NCBI GenBank assembly: GCA_030622395.1
Contig: JAUXGF010000084.1
Location: 1 to 8,811, forward strand
Source: Calditrichaceae bacterium
Lineage (GTDB): Bacteria > Calditrichota > Calditrichia > Calditrichales > Calditrichaceae
Direction: 5' to 3'
Length of the DNA stretch: 8,811 nt
The notes beneath the pieces are model-generated. The model did not search any database. It was not told the origin of the DNA and was given only the letters and a program-made list of their open reading frames with translations. Position 1 is the stretch's first letter. The number at the start of each line of letters is the position of its first letter. Made by a program: the position numbers and the translations under genes. This document shows, in pieces, positions 1-5,567 of the stretch.

Positions 1-123
1 AAAATTAAATGATTATTTATTTTTATTTATTTAAATTCTAAATAATTTTTATTTTTATATATAGATTCTTAACTTATTATACTATGCTGATTAAATCTTA
101 AAAATATAGGACGTTTATAAAAT
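1..123 (+). promoter_or_regulatory. Extremely AT-rich leader upstream of the receiver-DUF4388 gene
   Basis: The first 60 bases contain only two G or C residues, and the next 60 contain about twelve. Such a tract is typical of an UP-element-like or intrinsically curved promoter region. A TATACT hexamer at 78-83 resembles a -10 box, but no convincing -35 box lies 16-18 bases upstream. A weak Shine-Dalgarno AGGA lies at 108-111, 12 bases before the ATG. The promoter role is inferred; the base composition is seen directly. Confidence 0.3.
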
Positions 124-813
124 ATGGTAAGTAACAAATATAATATCTTGTTAGTTGATGAAGACCCGTTAAATTTGAAAACGTTTGATGAAATTTTAAC
201 AGCGGCAGAATTTAATGTATATAAATTTGATAACGGCAAAAAAGCGCTCTCTTTTCTTAATAAAACAGACGCCGTAATAGATTTGATAATTTCCGGCTTA
301 TATATTCCGGATTTAACGGGATTACGGTTTTTGAAGAAAGTTAAAAACAGATCGAAATGCTATTCAATTCCTTTTATATTTCTATCAGAGGCGCCAAATA
401 GAGAAATCCAGTTAAAAGCTGTAGAACAAGGGGCGATCGAGTTTTTTGTGAGGCCGGTTGATAACGATATTTTTTTGGCAAAGATATATTCATTATTAAG
501 CTCATTTGCTATTATCATTTTGAAAAATAATATTGTATTAGAAGGCTCTTCAAGCGACCTATCCATTGACGATATTATTTATTATTGCGAAAAAGAAAAT
601 ATTAACGGATATGCTTATGTTTATACTCAAACCGAAAAAGCCACAATTTTATTCAACAACGGAGTATTAAACGAGATATTTGTCGGCAATGTGTCCGGAA
701 GCGACGCCTATGAAAAAATAGTGTCATGGGATGAATATAAATATTTGTTGGCAAACGGAAGATATATTGAAGATATTTTAAACAAATATATTAAGATTGA
801 GAAGATGATTTAA
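124..813 (+). CDS. Receiver-like (probable pseudo-receiver) protein with C-terminal DUF4388/PATAN-type domain
   Basis: This 229-residue protein has two parts. Residues 5-125 fit a CheY-like receiver: the acidic pocket VDED is at 11-14, the beta5 Lys position is Arg110 in VRP, and the conserved Ser/Thr is Ser88. The phospho-acceptor position, normally Asp in a D-L-x-x-P-D-x-x-G context, is Gly58 (GLYIPDLTG, 58-66). Asp-Glu phosphotransfer chemistry is therefore unlikely, and the domain is best read as a pseudo-receiver used for protein binding. Residues about 138-215 resemble DUF4388 (PATAN-like): an EGSSSDLS opening, then NGYAYVY, an ILFNNGVL strand-turn-strand and a conserved Trp202 in VSW. 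DUF4388 is usually fused to receivers in signalling proteins of unclear output, and no DNA-binding or enzymatic output domain is present. No histidine kinase lies nearby, so the partner is unknown. The ATG at 124 has only a weak AGGA site upstream. The receiver assignment is firm, DUF4388 is likely, and the loss of phosphorylation is inferred. Confidence 0.85.
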   Translation: MVSNKYNILLVDEDPLNLKTFDEILTAAEFNVYKFDNGKKALSFLNKTDAVIDLIISGLYIPDLTGLRFLKKVKNRSKCYSIPFIFLSEAPNREIQLKAVEQGAIEFFVRPVDNDIFLAKIYSLLSSFAIIILKNNIVLEGSSSDLSIDDIIYYCEKENINGYAYVYTQTEKATILFNNGVLNEIFVGNVSGSDAYEKIVSWDEYKYLLANGRYIEDILNKYIKIEKMI

Positions 814-871
814 TTTACTGAAAACACGCCATTATTCCGGGTCTATGTCGAATAGTGTGGGTAATTTCTAA
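814..871. other. Short spacer between the receiver gene and the MITE-like element
   Basis: These 58 bases contain no gene, no T-tract terminator and no clear promoter. Any terminator for the upstream gene would have to be supplied by the hairpins of the repeat element that follows. Confidence 0.5.
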
Positions 872-1074
872 TTAGTGTCTGAACGAAAAAGCGCTTTTTT
901 GTTATTTTCCCACAGGGACGCCCTATGGCGCGACCGAAGGGAGAAATCTGTAACTTCAATATTTATAACGCTAAATCCCGATTATCGGGACGCTCCGCTC
1001 CACAGGAGTCCCCGTGGGACAAGGCGTCCCCGTGGGAAAATGACAGTTTTGGCTAGTTTTCGTTCACACATTAA
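872..1074. mobile_element. MITE-like element, copy 1 (about 203 bp)
   Basis: The element is bounded by terminal inverted repeats: TTAGTGTCTGAACGAAAA at 872-889, and at 1057-1074 a sequence whose reverse complement is TTAATGTGTGAACGAAAA (16 of 18 match). It shares two long blocks with the second copy at 5383-5551. One contains CGACCGAAGGGAGAAATC and continues through CTGTAACTTCAATA. The other is the whole right end, from GTGGGAAAATGACAG to the terminal repeat. Inside are a CCCGA-TTA-TCGGG hairpin (977-989) and a tandem pair of 16-mers, AGGAGTCCCCGTGGGA (1004-1019) and AGGCGTCCCCGTGGGA (1022-1037), differing at one base. It encodes no transposase, so it would be non-autonomous. The internal frame is open only by chance. 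The exact ends and target duplication are uncertain; TTA/TTA or TTAG/TTAA are possible. Confidence 0.75.
1004..1037. repeat. Tandem 16-mer pair inside MITE copy 1
   Basis: Two near-identical 16-base units, at 1004-1019 and 1022-1037, differ at one position and have a period of 18. The other copy of the element has a single CCACAGG-CGTC-CCTGTGG hairpin in this place, so the tandem unit is an internal duplication specific to copy 1. Confidence 0.7.
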
Positions 1075-1110
1075 GTACTACAAGTTCTCTAATAGAACAG
1101 AACCTGAGAC

Positions 1111-1123
1111 AGGAGGAATTTTG
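1111..1123 (+). promoter_or_regulatory. Strong Shine-Dalgarno AGGAGG with TTG start that sets the transporter's N-terminus
   Basis: AGGAGG at 1111-1116 is followed after four bases by TTG at 1121-1123, in frame with the transporter. The GTG at 875, which would give an 82-residue longer protein, lies inside the terminal repeat of the MITE and has no ribosome-binding site. Conserved AbgT-family sequence begins only after residue 82 of that longer frame. The TTG is therefore preferred. Confidence 0.75.
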
Positions 1124-2653
1124 AATAAAAAAGGAAAACGAGAAAAAATCTCTATTTTCAATAGATTTTTAGGCTGGGTTGAAAAAGCGGGAAATGCCCT
1201 GCCGCATCCTGCTACCTTATTTGCCTTATTCGCCCTGGCAACGATTATTCTTTCAGGCATTGCCCACTATTTTGGCTGGCAGGCTTTTCACCCGGGAACC
1301 AAAGCGCTTATCGAACCGGTTAATCTAATATCCCTGGAAGGATTACATAACATTATCCTGAAGATGGTTGATAATTATACCGGTTTTGCTCCCCTGGGCA
1401 TCGTGATGGTAGCCATGCTGGGTATCGGTATGGCAGAAAGCAGCGGCTTGATAAACGCCGTTATCCGTCTTCTGGTTTTATCCGCTCCCAAACATTTACT
1501 AACCTTTATTATTGTCTTTTCCGGAATCCTTTCCAACATAGCCAGCGATATCGGTTATGTTTTACTCATTCCCCTTGCCGGCGTTATTTTTATGGCGGTT
1601 GACAGGCATCCCGTAGCCGGGATGGCTGCAGCGTTTGCCGGGGTATCCGGCGGTTTTAGCGCAAATCTTTTTATTGGGACAATCGATCCGCTCCTTGCCG
1701 GATTATCCGAAGAGGCGGCGCGGATTCTCGATCCGGCTTATATGGTAAATCCTACGGCTAATTATTATTTTATGGTTGTTTCCACTATAATAATCGCGCT
1801 AACCGGAACATGGATTACTGAAAAAATTGTTGAACCGCGTTTGGGAAAGTACAAAGGAGACGCCCCGAAAGAGAACATCGACAAGCTGTCTCAAAGTGAA
1901 AAGAAAGGACTAATCTATAGCTTGATTACAACCGCTTTTATTTTTGTAATCATCCTAATCGGTATTTTACCAAATGATGGCTTTTTGAGAGCGGCGGACG
2001 GCGGCGTGCTGAATTCACCGCTTATTAAAGGGGTAGTGGCAATGCTCTTCATTGTTGCGGGGCTCATGGGTCTTGCGTACGGCTTTGCCTCCGGCAAATT
2101 CAAGAATGATACGGACGTTGTCAAGGGTATGACCAAGGCGATGCAAACCCTGTGCCTCTATCTGGTGTTGGTATTTTTTGCCGCACAGTTTGTCGCCTAT
2201 TTTAAATGGTCAAATTTGGGCGTTATTTTTGCTATAAAAGGCGCTGATCTATTGAAAGCCTCCGGATTAGGAATTATCCCGCTTATGGTTATGTTTATTA
2301 TTTTCTCGGCTTCCATTAATATGCTGATGGGCAGCGCTTCAGCCAAATGGGCTTTGATGGCGCCAATCTTTATTCCCATGTTTATGTTGCTGGGATACTC
2401 CCCGGAACTTACACAGGTTGTTTACAGGATAGGGGATAGTGTTTCAAATATTATTTCACCTATGATGAGTTTTTTCGCCCTGATTATTGCCTATATCCAG
2501 AAGTATGAGAGCCGTACCGGAATCGGCACCATCATTGCCACCATGCTGCCCTATTCGATTGCCTTTTTCTTCGTCTGGACAGCCTTGTTAATCATCTGGA
2601 TTTTTTTTGATTTGCCTTTAGGCCCGGGCGCGGGATTATTTTACACTATGTAG
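1121..2653 (+). CDS. AbgT-family inner-membrane transporter
   Basis: From the TTG start this is a 510-residue polytopic protein, the usual AbgT length. Hallmarks are NALPHP (25-30), GFAPLGIV (88-95), SNIASDIGYV (138-147), RHPVAG (162-167), VSGGFSANLFIG (175-186) with DPLLAG (189-194), and SASAKWALMAP (405-415) followed by GYSPE (425-429) and YRIGDSVSNI (435-444). Ser407, Trp410, Pro428 and Arg436 have the same mutual spacing as functional residues I recall from the MtrF/YdaH structures. Family members import p-aminobenzoyl-glutamate (E. coli AbgT) or export sulfonamide-type antimetabolites (MtrF, YdaH), usually coupled to an ion gradient. No abgAB-type amidohydrolase lies nearby, so the substrate cannot be assigned and no abgT symbol is given. 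The MITE end lies only 46 bp upstream, so promoter sequence may come from or be displaced by the element. G+C is higher than in the flanking genes. Confidence 0.93.
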   Translation: MNKKGKREKISIFNRFLGWVEKAGNALPHPATLFALFALATIILSGIAHYFGWQAFHPGTKALIEPVNLISLEGLHNIILKMVDNYTGFAPLGIVMVAMLGIGMAESSGLINAVIRLLVLSAPKHLLTFIIVFSGILSNIASDIGYVLLIPLAGVIFMAVDRHPVAGMAAAFAGVSGGFSANLFIGTIDPLLAGLSEEAARILDPAYMVNPTANYYFMVVSTIIIALTGTWITEKIVEPRLGKYKGDAPKENIDKLSQSEKKGLIYSLITTAFIFVIILIGILPNDGFLRAADGGVLNSPLIKGVVAMLFIVAGLMGLAYGFASGKFKNDTDVVKGMTKAMQTLCLYLVLVFFAAQFVAYFKWSNLGVIFAIKGADLLKASGLGIIPLMVMFIIFSASINMLMGSASAKWALMAPIFIPMFMLLGYSPELTQVVYRIGDSVSNIISPMMSFFALIIAYIQKYESRTGIGTIIATMLPYSIAFFFVWTALLIIWIFFDLPLGPGAGLFYTM

Positions 2654-2669
2654 CCGCTTTAGGTGCGGC
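2653..2669 (+). other. Short GC-rich hairpin immediately after the transporter stop
   Basis: GCCGC (2653-2657) and GCGGC (2665-2669) are perfectly complementary around a 7-base loop and begin at the last base of the stop codon. No T-tract follows, so it is not a standard intrinsic terminator. It could act as a 3'-end stabiliser or be incidental. Confidence 0.3.
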
Positions 2670-2715
2670 AAGAGACAGTCATTAAAAAAACAATTTAACA
2701 ATCGAATATAAAATA

Positions 2716-3261
2716 ATGAAAATATTTATTTCTGGGATAAGTTGTATTGGGAAAACCACAATCGGTAAACATTTAGCAGATAATTTAGGCTATGATTTTT
2801 ATGATTTAGACGTAGAGATTGAAAAATATTTTGGTGATTCAATTGGAAGACTAAAATCTCAACATTTAACAGAACATTCATTTCGTGCTGAAAAAGGTTC
2901 AATGGTATTAAAACATGTCATTACATCCAATCAAAATGAAAATATTGTAATTGCACTTCCACCAAGTGGACTTATGGATTCATATTATCGAATAATAAAA
3001 AATATTGATTGCATTATAATTGTATTAAGAGATAAAGCCCAAAATATATTAAAAAGAATTATTTTTTATGATATTAACTCTAATAAAATTGAAAGAAAAT
3101 TAAATGCTAAAGAAAAAGCTTACTATCTTGAAGAATTAAAAAAGGATATGAGATATTTTGGAAGAACTTACAATAGAGCGCATTTAAAAATTGATATTTC
3201 AGGTTTAGATATTGAAAGAAGTGTTTTGAAGGTAGTGCAATTATTGAATTCAGCCCATTAA
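2716..3261 (+). CDS. P-loop kinase of the shikimate-kinase fold (non-canonical, possibly acquired)
   Basis: This 181-residue soluble protein opens with a Walker A loop GISCIGKT at 7-14. Residues 28-38 (FYDLDVEIEKY) align with the AroK region holding the shikimate-binding Asp (here Asp32), and FRAE (56-59) supplies the equivalent of the second substrate Arg (Arg57). The Gly-Gly-Gly shikimate/phosphate loop of true shikimate kinases is replaced by Pro-Pro-Ser-Gly (82-85, in IALPPSGLM), and the lid lacks the usual K-R-P-L motif. It probably phosphorylates another small molecule or is regulatory. I recall similar AAA-type 'shikimate kinase' proteins with this ALPPSG motif in scattered genomes, but could not check. 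No aromatic-pathway gene is adjacent. G+C is strikingly low (about 17-30% in sampled 60-base lines), unlike the transporter before it, and there is no clear Shine-Dalgarno before the ATG at 2716. Both fit acquisition. It converges on the next gene. Confidence 0.8.
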   Translation: MKIFISGISCIGKTTIGKHLADNLGYDFYDLDVEIEKYFGDSIGRLKSQHLTEHSFRAEKGSMVLKHVITSNQNENIVIALPPSGLMDSYYRIIKNIDCIIIVLRDKAQNILKRIIFYDINSNKIERKLNAKEKAYYLEELKKDMRYFGRTYNRAHLKIDISGLDIERSVLKVVQLLNSAH

Positions 3262-3302
3262 ATAAGGTAATAAGGTTCAGGATTGGGAGGTAAATTATTT
3301 GT

Positions 3303-3422
3303 ATTAAGGTTGCAAATAAAGATAAGGTTTTAAAAAAAAGCATTATGGCTGGAGTTTATAACCATATTAGATAATTGAAACAGGAACCGGGAAAAACCTT
3401 ATTTATTTTGTTAAACCTTAAT
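3303..3422. repeat. Imperfect inverted repeat, arms of about 30 bases
   Basis: The left arm at 3303-3331 begins ATTAAGGTT and ends ATAAGGTTTT. The right arm at 3393-3422 reads as the reverse complement, beginning AAAACCTTAT and ending AACCTTAAT, with a few mismatches and a two-base gap in the middle. The arms are separated by 61 bases. This is larger than a terminator and could be the ends of a decayed small element or a long RNA stem. No function can be assigned. Confidence 0.5.
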
Positions 3423-3439
3423 AGAAAAAGGAAACACAA

Positions 3440-3466
3440 AAAATCAAAAACCTTATAAAAATAAGG
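3440..3466 (-). terminator. Terminator-like hairpin for the minus-strand binding-protein gene
   Basis: CCTTAT (3451-3456) and ATAAGG (3461-3466) are perfectly complementary around AAAA. Read on the minus strand the stem is followed by TTTTTGATTTTTT, a terminator-style T-tract. It lies about 100 bases past the stop of the solute-binding-protein gene. The stem is short and AT-rich, so termination may be partial. Confidence 0.4.
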
Positions 3467-3561
3467 ATGGAATGGAAAAACAATTAAATTAGTAAATTCA
3501 GGAGGTATTAAAGTTGCCCCCCTAAATTTGCAACTGAGCCCTCTCTTCCCATCAATAAACC

Positions 3562-5292
3562 CTAATCCTCCTTGCGTTCCCGCCATTTTTCGATAGTGGA
3601 AAGTTGTGAGGCTACGCCGTAAAGATCAATGCTGCTGCTATCGAATTGAGTTCTGAAATATGCCGTCGAAGGAAGTGAAAAGAGCCAGCCCCCCAAAGCC
3701 ATTTCCTGATCCAATTCATCAATAAACTGGGCGTAAGCCTGCCTGTCGCCAACTTCCCTGGTTGCCATAAAACCATATATATATTCAAGAAGTTTTATAT
3801 TGTTTTCTTGTTCAGGGGAGGGCGAGCCCAGGTCCAAGCGGAAAAAATTCTTATCAGATTGAAAAGAGCTGTTATTTACCATTCGATTGCCCTTGCCGTC
3901 GGAATCTGTAATCAAATGAATTTTATATTGGGCGAAGTCCGGCTCACGCAAAAAGATATCATATAAATTAAACAGAAAATTACTTTTATAACCGCTTACG
4001 GCAATCAACAAAGCGTCGTAATTGCCTTTTTTGATCTCATTATTTTTGACTGCCGCAACTTTAATTTTGCCGTGGAAAAGAGAGGGGTCATTCATAATTT
4101 CCACTAATTCGGATAATTCTTCGCGGAAACCGTAATTAAGACAGGTTTGAATTTTTACAGTATCCGGAAGCGATGAAAAAGAAGGATGCCCCAGATCTGT
4201 TAAGGGCATAACTATTTTCTCATCCACGTAATATGAAGACGACGGGAAAATACTGTAATTCAAATAATCGGAATAGTTATCCTTATTCCCTTTATAATCG
4301 GCGATATGGCGCTGCTGTTCGGTGCCTATTTTGTAGAAACGATCCATAATTTTTTTATTGTCGATCAATTTCCTCAAATCAAGGCGCTGCTCCAATGATA
4401 AACGCTGAACATTAAACACTACCGCAAAAAAGGTTGTGCTGATATTTGATTTGTAGAAAAAATCCTCGTTATCGCTTAATATTGTAGAAACGCTTCCAAA
4501 GGGCGTACTTAGCAGGGTGTTTATATTGTTGTTTTTTATTTCTGTAGTATAAGTGCTGTTATCAATATAGGGCTGCAAAATGACATTATTTAAATTAGCG
4601 TTTCCGGCGGGATTTTTATAATAATTAGTAACCTCCGCTTGGGGAGTAACCGCCAGATACGGCCCTGTGCCGATATAATAATTGGGCGCGTTCAATTCGG
4701 AATTGTAGGGTAACATTTTAAACGACAGTACTTCTTTTATATCCGCTTCCGTCCAGATGCGGTCGTCGGAAAATTTGAAACGGATTTCATTGTTGGCGTC
4801 GGGACCGGAAAAATCAAAATGCTCTATAGCTTGCGAAACTAAAATATAATCAGGAGATAAGCTGCCTAAACGCTGAATCCTTCGCAGGGTGAAATTCAAA
4901 TCTTTAGCTGTGAAATAGTTTTCCTTTACTTCCGAAATGGAAATTTCCTCATCTTCAGTCTTAACATTATAACAATCATGCCATTTCTTTTTGGGTTTAA
5001 GGCGCACTGTCACCACGTTGTTATGATCGATTTCTATGAATTCACCTAAACCGTCCTCATAGGTAATGCCGCTCGGATTGGCGGAAATATTAAACAAACC
5101 GTCAAATAATACTTCATCCAATTTGTCGGCGATAGGAATTGAACTTGGGATATGCGGATCAACCCTTGGCTTTTGGTGGGCGATAAAGGGAATGATTATT
5201 TTGTCCGATAGATCTTTCCTGAAAAACAAAAAGTAAGCCGCCGCGGCTAAAACTAATACGCTTACAGCTCCAATGATAATTCGCTTTTTCAT
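3562..5292 (-). CDS. Membrane-anchored family 5 extracellular solute-binding protein (peptide/opine type)
   Basis: The protein is 576 residues. The ATG at 5292-5290 is preferred over the in-frame ATG nine codons upstream because AGGAG (5305-5301) lies eight bases before it. The N-terminus is KKR followed by a hydrophobic stretch (5-24) and no cysteine, so it is a signal anchor or signal peptide, not a lipoprotein. Family 5 landmarks are KPRVDPHIPSS (41-51), LDEVLFDGLFN (58-68), VVTVRLKPKKKWHD (93-106), FTAKDL (127-132) and IGTGPY (207-212). The C-terminus YFRTQFDSSSIDLYG resembles the closing strand of the fold. About 20 acidic residues (107-126) sit between WHD and FTAKD, where most relatives have only a few, so this is an insertion. 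Such proteins deliver oligopeptides or similar ligands to Opp/Dpp-type ABC importers, but no permease or ATPase gene is in view. It may be an orphan receptor. The ligand is not predictable. Confidence 0.85.
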   Translation of the reverse strand: MKKRIIIGAVSVLVLAAAAYFLFFRKDLSDKIIIPFIAHQKPRVDPHIPSSIPIADKLDEVLFDGLFNISANPSGITYEDGLGEFIEIDHNNVVTVRLKPKKKWHDCYNVKTEDEEISISEVKENYFTAKDLNFTLRRIQRLGSLSPDYILVSQAIEHFDFSGPDANNEIRFKFSDDRIWTEADIKEVLSFKMLPYNSELNAPNYYIGTGPYLAVTPQAEVTNYYKNPAGNANLNNVILQPYIDNSTYTTEIKNNNINTLLSTPFGSVSTILSDNEDFFYKSNISTTFFAVVFNVQRLSLEQRLDLRKLIDNKKIMDRFYKIGTEQQRHIADYKGNKDNYSDYLNYSIFPSSSYYVDEKIVMPLTDLGHPSFSSLPDTVKIQTCLNYGFREELSELVEIMNDPSLFHGKIKVAAVKNNEIKKGNYDALLIAVSGYKSNFLFNLYDIFLREPDFAQYKIHLITDSDGKGNRMVNNSSFQSDKNFFRLDLGSPSPEQENNIKLLEYIYGFMATREVGDRQAYAQFIDELDQEMALGGWLFSLPSTAYFRTQFDSSSIDLYGVASQLSTIEKWRERKED

Positions 5293-5300
5293 AGTTGACT

Positions 5301-5305
5301 CTCCT
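5301..5305 (-). promoter_or_regulatory. Shine-Dalgarno AGGAG deciding the start of the binding protein
   Basis: On the minus strand AGGAG is followed after eight bases by ATG at 5292. This is good spacing and supports the shorter protein. The upstream in-frame ATG at 5319 has no comparable site. Confidence 0.7.
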
Positions 5306-5382
5306 GAGTAAACATTCAATTTTAAAATTTAGAATGAATTAAATATTTCTTACCTTTTTACTTCTAACTCCCTACTTATTAA

Positions 5383-5551
5383 TTAATGCCCGAACGAAAA
5401 GGCGCTGTTTTGTCATTTCGACCGAAGGGAGAAATCTGTAACTTCAATAATTCCAGGGGATGTAAGATTTCTCACCCGATAAATCGGGATCGCGCCACAG
5501 GCGTCCCTGTGGGAAAATGACAGTTTTGGCTAGTTTTCGTTCAGGCACTAA
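5383..5551. mobile_element. MITE-like element, copy 2 (about 169 bp)
   Basis: Terminal inverted repeats are TTAATGCCCGAACGAAAA at 5383-5400 and, at 5534-5551, a sequence whose reverse complement is TTAGTGCCTGAACGAAAA (16 of 18 match). Three nested stems lie inside. TGTCATTT (5411-5418) pairs with AAATGACA (5515-5522). GAGAAATCT (5429-5437) pairs perfectly with AGATTTCTC (5465-5473). CCCGAT (5475-5480) pairs with ATCGGG (5483-5488). A hairpin CCACAGG-CGTC-CCTGTGG occupies 5495-5512. The element shares its core and right end with copy 1. No coding capacity is evident. It sits between two minus-strand genes and could supply a termination or processing structure. Confidence 0.78.
5495..5512. repeat. 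Perfect 7-bp GC-rich hairpin within MITE copy 2
   Basis: CCACAGG (5495-5501), loop CGTC and CCTGTGG (5506-5512) form a perfect stem on either strand. It is the strongest single hairpin in the element. No T-tract follows on the minus strand, so it would pause or protect RNA more than terminate. Confidence 0.6.
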
Positions 5552-5567
5552 TTATTCACACTCCCCA

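Larger units (their letters stand above)
3262..3561. other. Gene-free convergent intergenic region with repeated TAAGGTT motifs
   Basis: This 300-base gap lies between two genes that point at each other. No convincing coding frame is present. It contains at least five copies of an AAGGTT/AACCTT word in both orientations, an imperfect 30-base inverted repeat, a terminator-like hairpin, and an AGTTGC/GCAACT dyad at 3512-3517 and 3530-3535. The inner sequences AAATTCAGG (3494-3502) and CCTAAATTT also nearly pair. It may be the remains of a repeat element. Confidence 0.5.

Noticed and set aside
872..1074. A confident target-site duplication for the MITE-like elements
   Set aside because: TTAG/TTAA and TTAA/CTAA are imperfect and could belong to the terminal repeats. 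Two copies are not enough to decide.
875..1120. An 82-residue N-terminal extension of the transporter starting at GTG 875
   Set aside because: It lies almost wholly in the MITE-like element, has no ribosome-binding site, and precedes the first AbgT-family conservation. AGGAGG-TTG at 1121 is far better.
2653..2669. Intrinsic terminator after the transporter
   Set aside because: The stem is real but no T-tract follows it.
2716..3261. Calling the kinase aroK
   Set aside because: The Gly triad and lid motif of shikimate kinase are missing and no aromatic-pathway gene is adjacent.
3107..3586. Minus-strand open frames opposite the kinase end and in the 3356-3586 gap
   Set aside because: They overlap the kinase end or repeat-rich DNA, show low-complexity Phe/Leu-rich translation, and lack ribosome-binding sites or family motifs.
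5313..5336. CATTC..GAATG palindrome upstream of the binding protein as an operator
   Set aside because: Only the 5-base ends match in register and the AT-rich centre slips by one base. It is too weak to support.
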